A stretch of DNA of 64,000 nt from an uncultured Chloroflexota bacterium (lineage in GTDB: Bacteria; Chloroflexota; Anaerolineae; Aggregatilineales; Phototrophicaceae). Within the stretch, counting starts at the first letter, position 1. The number at the start of each line of letters is the position of its first letter. Made by a program: the position numbers and the translations under genes. Below, in pieces: positions 33,912 through 42,106 of this stretch. The stretch is from positions 1 through 64,000 of the forward strand of contig CALJKV010000037.1 in NCBI GenBank assembly GCA_937974245.1, read 5' to 3'. The notes beneath the pieces were generated by a model. It was not told the DNA's origin. It worked only from the letters and a program-made list of their open reading frames with translations, and did no database searches.

Positions 33912-34917
33912 TCGGTTATCCCGCCGCCAGTTTATCCACATGACGGCCATAGCCGGGCTGTTCGCTGCCAGTGGAGCGGGGCTTGCTGCCCGGTTGGCGA
34001 CCCCGGCGGTACGCACGCAGGAAACGCGGTTGCTCCTGGGCAGTATCGCTAACCTGACTATCATCAGCCCGTACCCCGATCAAGCGCAGGCGGCAGTCGC
34101 GGCGACATTTGACCGTATGGCCGCCCTGGAGGATGTTTTCAGCCGCTTCCGGCCACACAGCCAGTTGAGCCAGCTCAATAGCGACGGATATATCCGTGAG
34201 GCACACCCCGCGCTGCGGGAAGTCCTGGTAAAAGCGGTGGATTACGGATACCTGACTCGCGGGGCGTTTGACGTAACGATCGAGCCAGTGCTGCGGCTGT
34301 ACCGGGAAGCGACGAAAACGGGCAAACTGCCCGAACCGTCGGCTGTTGTTGCCGCGCAGGAACTGGTGGATTACCGCCGAATCGTTATCACGGGGGATTC
34401 CGTTCGCCTCGACATGACCGGCATGGCGATCACACTGGATGGGATCGCCAAAGGCTATATTATTGATGCTGGCGCAAATGCCTTGCGTGAATTCGGCTTC
34501 GAACAGGTCATGGTTGAGCTTGGCGGCGACCTCCAAACCCATAATGACGCCGGTTCACGCCCCTGGCAGGTGGGCATTCAGCAGCCCGTGCCGGACGCGG
34601 TGGCGAAAACACCGCTGGTCACGCAGGTCACCAATATGGCGCTGGCGACATCTGGTGACTACCAATATACCTTCACGCCGGATCGGCGGCTGCACCACAT
34701 CATTGACCCTGGCAGCGGTATATCTCCTGGGGAACTTGCCAGTACAAGCGTGCTGGCTCGCACCGCCTGTGATGCGGACGCGCTGGCAACGGCAGTTATG
34801 GTCATGGGCGCACAGGCCGGGCTGGCACTGGTGGAAGGGCTACCGGATACGGCGGCGCTGGTCATCACCAAACAGGGAGCAGTTCATTATTCGGCGCGGT
34901 TTCCGCTTCGCCAGTGA
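33895..34917 (+). CDS. apbE: ApbE-type FMN transferase (Tat-exported)
   Basis: The protein has 340 residues from the ATG at 33895, with AGGGGAAAACC upstream. The N-terminus has a Tat-like signal (LSRRQFIHMTAIAGLFAASG). The ApbE fold follows with FSRFRPHSQLSQLN, GAFDVTIEPV, ITLDGIAKGYIID, HHIIDPGSG and the metal/FAD-site stretch RTACDADALATAVMVMG. ApbE attaches FMN by a phosphoester bond to Ser/Thr in [S/D]GA[T/S]-type motifs; the neighbouring RdhC-like protein has exactly such a motif. Most bacterial ApbE are lipoproteins, so Tat export is a variation. Confidence 0.93.
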   Translation: MTPHTNRLSRRQFIHMTAIAGLFAASGAGLAARLATPAVRTQETRLLLGSIANLTIISPYPDQAQAAVAATFDRMAALEDVFSRFRPHSQLSQLNSDGYIREAHPALREVLVKAVDYGYLTRGAFDVTIEPVLRLYREATKTGKLPEPSAVVAAQELVDYRRIVITGDSVRLDMTGMAITLDGIAKGYIIDAGANALREFGFEQVMVELGGDLQTHNDAGSRPWQVGIQQPVPDAVAKTPLVTQVTNMALATSGDYQYTFTPDRRLHHIIDPGSGISPGELASTSVLARTACDADALATAVMVMGAQAGLALVEGLPDTAALVITKQGAVHYSARFPLRQ

Positions 34918-34947
34918 GTGAGAAAATGCTGTAACAGAGCAGCGGCA

Positions 34948-35052
34948 GCATACAATCGCTTCGCATTCTGGATGAGGGAAGTTCGGTGAAAATCCGGCGC
35001 TGTCCCGCCCCACATGGTGATAAAACTGACCATGAGGCCGGATTTCTGGATT
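34948..35052 (+). promoter_or_regulatory. Cobalamin-riboswitch-like element, degenerate
   Basis: GAGGGAAGTTCGGTGAAAAT and CCGGCGCTGTCCCGCC match the cobalamin aptamer core well. The usual AACTGT after CCCGC is replaced by CCCACATG, and the following stem CATGGT...ACCATG with AGGCCGGA is unusual. No corrinoid gene follows on this strand; LacI starts 85 bp later. It may be a decayed copy of the switch at 30075, a variant class, or a 3' element of the rdh transcript. Confidence 0.6.
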
Positions 35053-35062
35053 TTCGACTTGT

Positions 35063-35092
35063 TTGACAAAAGCCACCAAACTATGTTATATT
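35063..35092 (+). promoter_or_regulatory. Promoter of the lacI-type regulator gene
   Basis: TTGACA (35063-35068) and TATATT (35087-35092) have an 18-bp spacer. Operator O1 starts 4 bp after the -10 box, so the regulator probably represses its own gene. Confidence 0.75.
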
Positions 35093-35095
35093 ATT

Positions 35096-35111
35096 TTGCA
35101 AGCGGTTGCAA
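35096..35111 (+). promoter_or_regulatory. LacI-type operator O1
   Basis: TTGCAAGCGGTTGCAA is a 16-bp near-palindrome of the LacI/GalR style with a central CG. It is the exact reverse complement of O3 at 36337. Confidence 0.8.
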
Positions 35112-35135
35112 TATACTCGTAGACTTGAATGGGCT

Positions 35136-36164
35136 ATGTCAGTGAAAGACCCAAACAACCCTAAAGTCACTATTTACGATGTTGCCCGGGAATCCGGAGT
35201 TTCCTATTCGACTGTGTCTCGTGTGCTGAATGGGTTTGAGTTTGTTAAAGACACCACCCGCGAAAAGGTGCTGGAGACGGCGGAGCGCTTAGGGTATGTC
35301 GCTAATCTGCAAGCCCGCAGCCTGGCTGGAGGCAAGTCAAACGTTATCGGCCTTCTTGTCCCCAAAATTGACAACAGCTATATCACTGAAATTGTCGCTG
35401 GCATTGATGATGAGCTGAGCGCCGCAAACCTCAACCTGATTTTGTATACAACCCACCGGCACATCGGCAAGGAACAACAGAATGTCAAAACCATCATGGG
35501 CAGTATGATGGATGGCCTTCTGCTCGTCGTGCCATTGGCAACCAGCAGCTATTTGCAGGCATTGCGCGAACTTCATTTTCCGTATGTCCTGATTGACCAA
35601 CACGATTACGCCGGCGAGAGCAGCGAAGTTCTGGCAACCAACCACCAGGGCGCGTATGAAGCAACAGAGTACCTTATCGGACTCGGTCACCGACGTATCG
35701 CGTTTATCACCGGGTTGATGGAATTATACAGCACGCATGATCGGTTGGCCGGGTACAAGGCGGCGCTCAAGGATCATGGCGTCCCGTTCGACCCGCAGTA
35801 TGTTGTGCAGGGTGACTTCTGGAAGCAGGAAGCCTATCACGCAACCAATCGGCTGTTGGCGCTGGATGAACGCCCAACGGCCATCTTTGCGGCGAACGAC
35901 CTGACCGCTATCGGTGCCATGAACGCCCTGCGGGACCACAACCTATCGGTGCCTGAGGATATGTCCATTGTTGGCTTTGATGATATCGCCCAGGCTGCCT
36001 ATACCAATCCGCGCCTGACCACCGTGCGGCAGCCCCTTGAGCAGATGGGGCGCAGTGGGGTCAATCTTTTGTTACAGCAATTACATGACTCGGATCGTCC
36101 GCCGCAGCAAGTCGTACTCCAAACAGAATTCGTCGTTCGCGATTCTTGTAAGCGCATTGATTGA
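35136..36164 (+). CDS. LacI-family regulator of the xylo-oligosaccharide operon
   Basis: The protein has 342 residues from the ATG at 35136. The helix-turn-helix with hinge (VTIYDVARESGVSYSTVSRV, then LNGFEFVKDTTREKVLE) is followed by a periplasmic-binding-protein-like effector domain (IGLLVPKIDNSYITEIVAGI through NLLLQQL). The effector is probably xylose or a xylo-oligosaccharide, judged from the downstream genes. One operator overlaps its own promoter region and two lie in the leader of the transporter gene, so it likely represses both units. Confidence 0.92.
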   Translation: MSVKDPNNPKVTIYDVARESGVSYSTVSRVLNGFEFVKDTTREKVLETAERLGYVANLQARSLAGGKSNVIGLLVPKIDNSYITEIVAGIDDELSAANLNLILYTTHRHIGKEQQNVKTIMGSMMDGLLLVVPLATSSYLQALRELHFPYVLIDQHDYAGESSEVLATNHQGAYEATEYLIGLGHRRIAFITGLMELYSTHDRLAGYKAALKDHGVPFDPQYVVQGDFWKQEAYHATNRLLALDERPTAIFAANDLTAIGAMNALRDHNLSVPEDMSIVGFDDIAQAAYTNPRLTTVRQPLEQMGRSGVNLLLQQLHDSDRPPQQVVLQTEFVVRDSCKRID

Positions 36165-36211
36165 TAAGAAGGAATCAAGGAAGTGGTTCAGTAAATCGTA
36201 TTTACCTAAAA

Positions 36212-36227
36212 TTGCAACCGCTTGCAT
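36212..36227 (+). promoter_or_regulatory. LacI-type operator O2
   Basis: TTGCAACCGCTTGCAT differs at the last base from O3. It lies in the leader 285 bp before the binding-protein gene. Confidence 0.75.
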
Positions 36228-36336
36228 TGATTTTGCGCCAAGTTATACACAAAGAATAGGTATTGGGTTTGTTATTTATTGTTGATGATGAAGTCATTCC
36301 AGGAGCAGCGGCCTCGCATATTATTTTTACCTGATT

Positions 36337-36352
36337 TTGCAACCGCTTGCAA
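36337..36352 (+). promoter_or_regulatory. LacI-type operator O3
   Basis: TTGCAACCGCTTGCAA is the exact reverse complement of O1. Spacing between O2 and O3 (125 bp) would allow looping by a tetramer or double control of one promoter. Confidence 0.8.
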
Positions 36353-36499
36353 ACTATAAAAGAGCGGAGTTTTTAATCCGTGCTTCCTGTAACACGCTTA
36401 TCACGAAATACATAGCAGTAAAAGGAGGTTATATCGCGCGTTTATTTTCTTACGTCCTACTGCAACTGTTCGAACATATTTGATATGGAGAAAAACGCA

Positions 36500-37786
36500 A
36501 TGTCTCAAACAAAACGTCTTTTAGTTTTTGTAGCCCTCATGTTGGTACTGGCCCTGGGCGTAACCAGCGCTCAGGACAATGTCGTTGTCCGCTGGTGGAC
36601 GATCTATACAACCCCGCCGGAACTGACCGCGCTGGCCGAAACGCTGGCCCAGGAATATATGGCAATGCATCCTGACGTCACTATCGAAATCACCCACCTC
36701 GAAAACGAGGCCTTCAAGGAACGTCTGGCGACAGTTATGCAGGCCGGCGATCCGCCTGATGTATTCCAGAGCTGGGGTGGTGGTGTCCTGTGGAATTATG
36801 CCGAAGCCGGTCTGCTGCGTGATATCACACCTGAACTGGCGGCGGAAGACAGTGCATGGAAAGATTCATTCTCGGCACAGGCCGCGCTGGACCTGTACAG
36901 CTATAACGGGGCATATTACGGTGTGCCGCTCAACTTTGGCGCGGTCGGTATCTGGTACAACACCCGCCTGTTTGCCGAAGCTGGAATCGAAGGCACGCCA
37001 GCAACATGGGATGAGTTCCTCGCCGATGTCCAGATGCTGAAGGATGCGGGCATTACCCCAATTGCTCTGGGCGCGCGCGACAAGTGGCCGTCGCACTTCT
37101 GGTGGGTGTATTTCGCCATCCGTGAAGGTGGTCAGCCTGCATTTGAAGCCGCTTATACCCGCGAAGGCACATTCGCTGATGCGCCATTTATCGCAGCCGG
37201 TGCGCGCCTGGTAGAATTGGGTGCGCTCGAACCCTTCCAGACCGACTTCATGGCGATGGGCTACGGTCAGGCAGCCGGTATTGTCGGTAATGGGGAAGCC
37301 GCGATGGAACTCATGGGGCAGTGGGCGCCTGGTGTCCAGCAGGGTAACAGCACCAGCGGCGAAGGCCTGCCCGAAGGCGAACTGGGCTGGTTCCCCTTCC
37401 CGATTATTGAAGGCGGCGCAGGTGGCCCTGCTGACGTACTGGGCGGCGGCGACGGCTTCGCAGTCGGCGTCAATGCCCCTGACGCAGCGATAGACTTCCT
37501 GAAATACCTGACCATGCCTGAGGTTCAGGAGCGCTACGTGGCACTGGGTACGGGCTTTATCCCGACAGTCGCAGGAGCAGAAAGCTCAGTGACTGACCCG
37601 CTGCTGCAAGCGGTGATGGCCGCTCGTAACGACGCCGGTTACTATCAGCTTTACTACGATCAATTCCTGCCCCCGGCGATTGCACAGGCAGTGCTGGATG
37701 CGGTTGAGGCGCTGCTGGTCGGGACGTTGAACCCCGAAGAAGCAGCACAGTCTATCGAAGATGTGGCATCCTTCGAGCTTAAATAA
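36500..37786 (+). CDS. ABC transporter sugar-binding protein (family 1)
   Basis: The protein has 428 residues from the ATG at 36500 with GGAG nine bases upstream; ATG at 36485 is an alternative. A signal peptide (LLVFVALMLVLALGVTSAQ) leads to an extracytoplasmic solute-binding fold: VRWWTIYTTPPELTALAETL, GDPPDVFQSWGGG, PLNFGAVGIWYNTRLFAEAG and GGGDGFAVGVNAPDAAIDFL. It lacks a lipobox. Likely substrates are xylo-oligosaccharides, inferred from the operon. It is the first gene after the operator-rich leader. Confidence 0.92.
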   Translation: MSQTKRLLVFVALMLVLALGVTSAQDNVVVRWWTIYTTPPELTALAETLAQEYMAMHPDVTIEITHLENEAFKERLATVMQAGDPPDVFQSWGGGVLWNYAEAGLLRDITPELAAEDSAWKDSFSAQAALDLYSYNGAYYGVPLNFGAVGIWYNTRLFAEAGIEGTPATWDEFLADVQMLKDAGITPIALGARDKWPSHFWWVYFAIREGGQPAFEAAYTREGTFADAPFIAAGARLVELGALEPFQTDFMAMGYGQAAGIVGNGEAAMELMGQWAPGVQQGNSTSGEGLPEGELGWFPFPIIEGGAGGPADVLGGGDGFAVGVNAPDAAIDFLKYLTMPEVQERYVALGTGFIPTVAGAESSVTDPLLQAVMAARNDAGYYQLYYDQFLPPAIAQAVLDAVEALLVGTLNPEEAAQSIEDVASFELK

Positions 37787-37798
37787 CCTCTCGTAACA

Positions 37799-37831
37799 AG
37801 GTCGGGGGAGGCCAGTCGGCCTTCCCCACCT
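37799..37831 (+). terminator. Intercistronic hairpin after the binding-protein gene
   Basis: AGGT-GGGGGAGGCC and GGCCTTCCCC-ACCT pair over about 14 positions (one wobble, small bulges) around AGTC, with no U-tract. Like malE-malF type elements it probably protects the upstream mRNA, so that more binding protein than permease is made. Confidence 0.65.
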
Positions 37832-37865
37832 TCATCAAACAACGCTGTTCCTGGAGGATATTCAT

Positions 37866-38828
37866 ATGGGAAACCGTTCGCGGCCTCGATTTCGATTTAT
37901 ACCGCGCGAACAGTCCAAGGCTAAAGTTGAGGAGCGTCCGCGTACCACACGCGAACAACTCTTCGTCATCGGGCTGTTTATCATACCGGGTGCCATCATC
38001 TATACGGTGTTTCTGATTATGCCGATGCTTCAGGCTGGCTACTACAGTCTGTTTGACTGGAACGGGCTTGGCCCCTTGACCGATTTCATTGGCTTCGGCA
38101 ATTATGAACGCGCATTTCAACACTCCATCTTTCAGACCTCTGTGGTCAATAGTCTGATTATCACCGCGCTGTCACTGCTCATTCAATTACCGCTGGCGAT
38201 GGCACTGGCCCTCATGGTAGGGCGGAAACTGCCTGGCCGCTTTTTCTTTCGCAGCATCTTCTTTATGCCTTACGTTTTTTCTGAGATTATTACGGCTATT
38301 ATCTGGACGTTTGTGTATAACCCTGGGGGCGGCCTGCTCAACACCGTGCTGGCAACGGTCATTCCAAACTATGAACCGATAGGGTGGCTCGCGAACCGGA
38401 ACATTGCGCTGCTGGCGATTTTCTTCGTCATTACATGGAAATATTTCGGCTTACACATGATCCTCTACATGGCCGGCCTCCAGTCCATCAATTCTGAAGT
38501 CGAAGAGTCGGCACGCATAGATGGCGCAAACGAGTTACAAGTGCTGCGCTATATTACCCTGCCCCTGGTTGCGCCGACAATCCGCCTGACGGTTTATCTC
38601 TCGGTGCTGGGATCGCTTAACCAGTTCGTGCTGATCTGGATTCTGACGGCAGGCGGGCCGGCCAACACCACGCAGGTCATGGCCTCCTATATGTATCGCT
38701 TTGGCATCAAGAGCTTCAATCTGGGATACGGCAGCGCGGTTGCGGTAACGATCTTTGTCATCGCGCTCGTCTTCTCTATCGGTTATCAACGCGCCATTAT
38801 GCGCCGTGATTACGCAGGGTCAGTATAA
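37866..38828 (+). CDS. ABC sugar transporter permease, MalF-like
   Basis: The 320-residue permease has six hydrophobic segments (the first about 35-55, LFIIPGAIIYTVFLIMPML). It carries the EAA loop for ATPase contact (EESARIDGANELQVLRYITL). It pairs with the next gene to form the channel for the binding protein. A GGAGGA site precedes the ATG. The operon has no ATPase; a shared MsmK-type subunit elsewhere is expected. Confidence 0.93.
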   Translation: MGNRSRPRFRFIPREQSKAKVEERPRTTREQLFVIGLFIIPGAIIYTVFLIMPMLQAGYYSLFDWNGLGPLTDFIGFGNYERAFQHSIFQTSVVNSLIITALSLLIQLPLAMALALMVGRKLPGRFFFRSIFFMPYVFSEIITAIIWTFVYNPGGGLLNTVLATVIPNYEPIGWLANRNIALLAIFFVITWKYFGLHMILYMAGLQSINSEVEESARIDGANELQVLRYITLPLVAPTIRLTVYLSVLGSLNQFVLIWILTAGGPANTTQVMASYMYRFGIKSFNLGYGSAVAVTIFVIALVFSIGYQRAIMRRDYAGSV

Positions 38829-38838
38829 GGAGAGACGG

Positions 38839-39711
38839 ATGGCTGCGATGACTTCAACTAGAACAACACCCCGGCGCCCCCTCCCCTGGCAGCGCATACT
38901 GAGCCGTTTGCTCCAGTATGCCATCCTGATCGCGCTGGCGCTCATTATCCTGGGGCCTGTCCTGACGGCGGTACTGGGTGGGTTGAAAACAACGGGTGAG
39001 CTATATGATCTACCCTTCGGGCTGCCTGCCGTCCCCCGCTGGGAAAATTACACCGGCATTCTGAACAGTGAATCGTTCTGGCTCCAGCTAAAAAACAGCG
39101 TGATTATCGTCACAGGGACGGTCAGCCTGACCGTAACGACTTCGGCGCTGCTGGCTTTTGTCTTCAGCCGCCTGGTTTTCCCTGGCCGCGAATTGATTTT
39201 CAACTTCTTCACGCTCGGTCTGTTGTTTCCAGTGACCATCGCGTTTCTACCGGTGTTCATTCAGATCCGGCAAATCGGTTTAATTGATAGCTATTTCGGG
39301 ATCATTTTACCGCTGGTTGCGTTTGGCATTCCCGGCAGCACGCTGATTTTGCGCGGGTTCTTCCGCAGCATCCCTTCCGAATTGGAAGATGCCGCTTATA
39401 TAGACGGTTGTGGCACGCTTGGGTTTTTCTGGTACGTCCTGGTACCGCTGGCGCGCCCTGCCCTGGGCGCTGTCATCGTGCTGCAAACAATTGTCGCCTG
39501 GAACGAATATTTCCTGCCACTGCTGGTATTAACGGACGACTCCAAATGGCCGCTGACCCTGGGCATCATGCAGTTTCAGGGGCAGTATGGGACCGATTGG
39601 GGCCGGGTCATGGCCTTCGTCTCCTTGCTGATTGTGCCTGCCGTGTTGTTCTACATCTTGACTCAACGTTATATTGTCACCGGCCTCACAGGCGGGGAAC
39701 TCAAAGGATAA
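38839..39711 (+). CDS. ABC sugar transporter permease, MalG-like
   Basis: The protein has 290 residues from the ATG at 38839 (AAGGAGAG upstream). It has six hydrophobic segments and the EAA loop EDAAYIDGCGTLGFFWYVLV. The N-terminus is basic and proline-rich. It starts 10 bp after the MalF-like gene and is its partner in import. Confidence 0.93.
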   Translation: MAAMTSTRTTPRRPLPWQRILSRLLQYAILIALALIILGPVLTAVLGGLKTTGELYDLPFGLPAVPRWENYTGILNSESFWLQLKNSVIIVTGTVSLTVTTSALLAFVFSRLVFPGRELIFNFFTLGLLFPVTIAFLPVFIQIRQIGLIDSYFGIILPLVAFGIPGSTLILRGFFRSIPSELEDAAYIDGCGTLGFFWYVLVPLARPALGAVIVLQTIVAWNEYFLPLLVLTDDSKWPLTLGIMQFQGQYGTDWGRVMAFVSLLIVPAVLFYILTQRYIVTGLTGGELKG

Positions 39712-39723
39712 GGACTGAAGGCG

Positions 39724-42069
39724 ATGATGAAGATTCAGGACGCCTCGCTTGGCGTGACTGAGCGTATTGAGCTGCTGATTGCTGAGATGACGCCAGCAGA
39801 AAAAACTACCCAGTTATGGGGAATCTGGGCGATTGCCCTCCTCGATGAACAGCGTCGTTTTGCGCCACAGCGCCAACTTGCGCTGCTGCAACACGGTGTC
39901 GGGCAAATCTCGCGGCTCGGCGCAAATGCCCTGGTGCCACCGCAGCAGGTCGCCCAACTTGCCAATGAAATCCAACGTTATGTCATTGAGCAGACACGTC
40001 TGGGCATTCCTGTCATGATTCACGAGGAAGCCTGTGCTGGCATCCTGATGCGGGATGCGACCACTTTCCCACAGTCAATCGGTCAGGCTGCGACATGGGA
40101 GCCTGAACTGATCGAAGCGATGACGATAGCAATCCGGGAACAGCTGCGTGCCATCGGCTCGCATCATGCGCTGGCACCTGTACTCGATATCGCCCGCGAT
40201 CCACGTTGGGGACGGATGGAAGAAACTTACGGAGAAGACCCCTTTCTGGTCAGTGCCCTGGGAACCGCCTATGTGCGCGGTTTGCAGGGTGATGATCTGA
40301 AACAGGGCATCGCTGCCACGGCCAAACATTTCGTCGGTTACGCGGCCAGCGAAGGCGGCATGAATTGGGCGCCCGCGCATATCCCCGCACGCGAACTGCG
40401 CGAAATCTACGCGACCCCCTTCAAGGCGGCCATCCAGGCGGGCAAGCTCGCTACACTGATGAATGCCTACCAAGAAATGGATGGTGTCCCCTGCGGGAGT
40501 TCAAAGGAACTCCTCATTGATTTGCTGAGGCATGAACTCGGTTTTGATGGGCTGCTCGTCTCGGATTACTTCACGATTGCGCAACTGGTTGATTATCATC
40601 ATGTCACCGCCAGCCGCACCGAGGCAGCCCGCCTGGCACTGGAAGCGGGGATGGATATTGAACTCCCCACACCGGATGGTTATGGCGCTCCACTGCTCGA
40701 AGGACTGGAAAACGGCACAATCGATATGGCGCTGGTGGATGCCAGTGTTCGGCGCGTGCTGGCCGCGAAATTCGCCCTGGGGCTGTTTGATAACCCCTAT
40801 GTGGATGAAGGTCGTGTACCGGAGGTCTTCTCCAGGCCGGAAACCGTTGAGCTTTCGCGGCGTATCGCGCAGCAGTCGCTCGTGCTGCTCAAGAACGATG
40901 GGGACCTGCTGCCCCTCCCGAAGACCCTGAGCCGGATCGCCGTTATCGGGCCGAGCGCCGACAGCGCCCGTTTGCTGCAAGGGGATTATCATTACCCCTC
41001 GCACATGGAAAAAATGTTTGACCCGAATGTCAGCCCGGATTCCCCGACACCTCACCAACAAAATATCCTGGATTTGAGCTCCCACATGCCGCCGACGGTG
41101 ACGGTGCTGGAAGGCGTCAAACGCCTGGTTTCGCCCCAGACTGAAGTCCTCTATGCACGAGGCTGCGACATTCTCAGTGAGGATACCAGCGGGTTTGCGG
41201 AGGCGGTTGCGGCGGCACGACAGGCGGAAGCAGCGATAGTTGTTGTCGGCGATAAAAGTGGTCTCGCGCCGGGCTGCACCACAGGCGAATCCATTGACCG
41301 CGCTATACTCGATTTGCCGGGCGTACAGCAAGGGCTGGTCGAGGCCATCCATGCCACAGGGACACCCGTCATCGTCGTGCTGACCAATGGCCGCGCCTAC
41401 AGCCTGGGTTGGATTGCCGAGCATATCCCGTCGGTACTGGTGGCCTGGCTGCCTGCCGAACAGGGTGGCGCAGCCATCGCTGATGTGCTCTTTGGCGATG
41501 TGAACCCCGGCGGCAAACTGCCGGTTTCGTTCCCGCGCCATGTCGGGCAGGTGCCGGTGTTCTACAATCACAAACCATCCGGCGGGCGCACGCACTGGCA
41601 GGGCGGATATGTCGAGATGAGCGCCAGCCCTCTGTATCCCTTCGGCCACGGCCTGAGCTACACCCAATTCGAGTATGCCGACTTACAGATTACCCCACAG
41701 CGAGCGGATACCACCAGCGTCGTGCAGGTGACGTTCACGCTTACCAACAACGGGACATGTGCCGGTGAAGAAGTCGTTCAGTTGTATGTCAGCGATCCAA
41801 TCGCCAGCGTGACCCGTCCGGTTATCGCGTTGAAAGGCTTTAAGCGCATCCTGTTGCAACCACAGGAAAGCAAAACCATCACCTTCCATCTCGATGTGCG
41901 GCATCTGGCGTTCTACGATCTCGCTATGCGCTATCAGGTCGAGCCAGGTACGATTTATGTGGGGGTTGGCAGCTCATCAGAGGATATTCGTTTGCGCGGC
42001 GACTTTGAGATCACTGGGATGTCAACCGAAGTGGATCAAGTCTTTTTCACACCCGTGACCGTGCGATAG
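39724..42069 (+). CDS. Glycoside hydrolase family 3 (beta-xylosidase/beta-glucosidase)
   Basis: The 781-residue protein has no signal peptide, so it acts inside the cell on imported oligosaccharides. The GH3 N-terminal barrel has the substrate-binding RDPRWGRMEETYGEDPF and KHFVGYAASEGG segments. The nucleophile is Asp281 in FDGLLVSDYF. The alpha/beta sandwich domain (about 365-590) and a C-terminal fibronectin-type domain (about 660-750) complete the family layout. By context it probably releases xylose from xylo-oligosaccharides; glucosidase activity cannot be excluded. An ATG three bases downstream is equally possible as start. Confidence 0.92.
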   Translation: MMKIQDASLGVTERIELLIAEMTPAEKTTQLWGIWAIALLDEQRRFAPQRQLALLQHGVGQISRLGANALVPPQQVAQLANEIQRYVIEQTRLGIPVMIHEEACAGILMRDATTFPQSIGQAATWEPELIEAMTIAIREQLRAIGSHHALAPVLDIARDPRWGRMEETYGEDPFLVSALGTAYVRGLQGDDLKQGIAATAKHFVGYAASEGGMNWAPAHIPARELREIYATPFKAAIQAGKLATLMNAYQEMDGVPCGSSKELLIDLLRHELGFDGLLVSDYFTIAQLVDYHHVTASRTEAARLALEAGMDIELPTPDGYGAPLLEGLENGTIDMALVDASVRRVLAAKFALGLFDNPYVDEGRVPEVFSRPETVELSRRIAQQSLVLLKNDGDLLPLPKTLSRIAVIGPSADSARLLQGDYHYPSHMEKMFDPNVSPDSPTPHQQNILDLSSHMPPTVTVLEGVKRLVSPQTEVLYARGCDILSEDTSGFAEAVAAARQAEAAIVVVGDKSGLAPGCTTGESIDRAILDLPGVQQGLVEAIHATGTPVIVVLTNGRAYSLGWIAEHIPSVLVAWLPAEQGGAAIADVLFGDVNPGGKLPVSFPRHVGQVPVFYNHKPSGGRTHWQGGYVEMSASPLYPFGHGLSYTQFEYADLQITPQRADTTSVVQVTFTLTNNGTCAGEEVVQLYVSDPIASVTRPVIALKGFKRILLQPQESKTITFHLDVRHLAFYDLAMRYQVEPGTIYVGVGSSSEDIRLRGDFEITGMSTEVDQVFFTPVTVR

Positions 42070-42106
42070 CTTTGTCCGAGCTTAGCAATTAAAGGCCTGT
42101 GCAGTT

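Larger units (their letters stand above)
36165..36499 (+). promoter_or_regulatory. Long regulated leader of the transporter operon
   Basis: This 335-bp gap holds operators O2 and O3, 125 bp apart, each preceded by TTTACCT, which may reflect a local duplication. It also holds an isolated strong Shine-Dalgarno sequence AAAGGAGGTT at 36421-36430 with no start codon in reach, about 70 bp before the binding-protein start. Such free SD elements stabilise mRNAs in some bacteria. No gene is seen. Confidence 0.55.

Noticed and set aside
40501..41667. 388-residue open frame on the minus strand
   Set aside because: Antisense to the GH3 gene with intact catalytic motifs; the translation has no recognisable domain.
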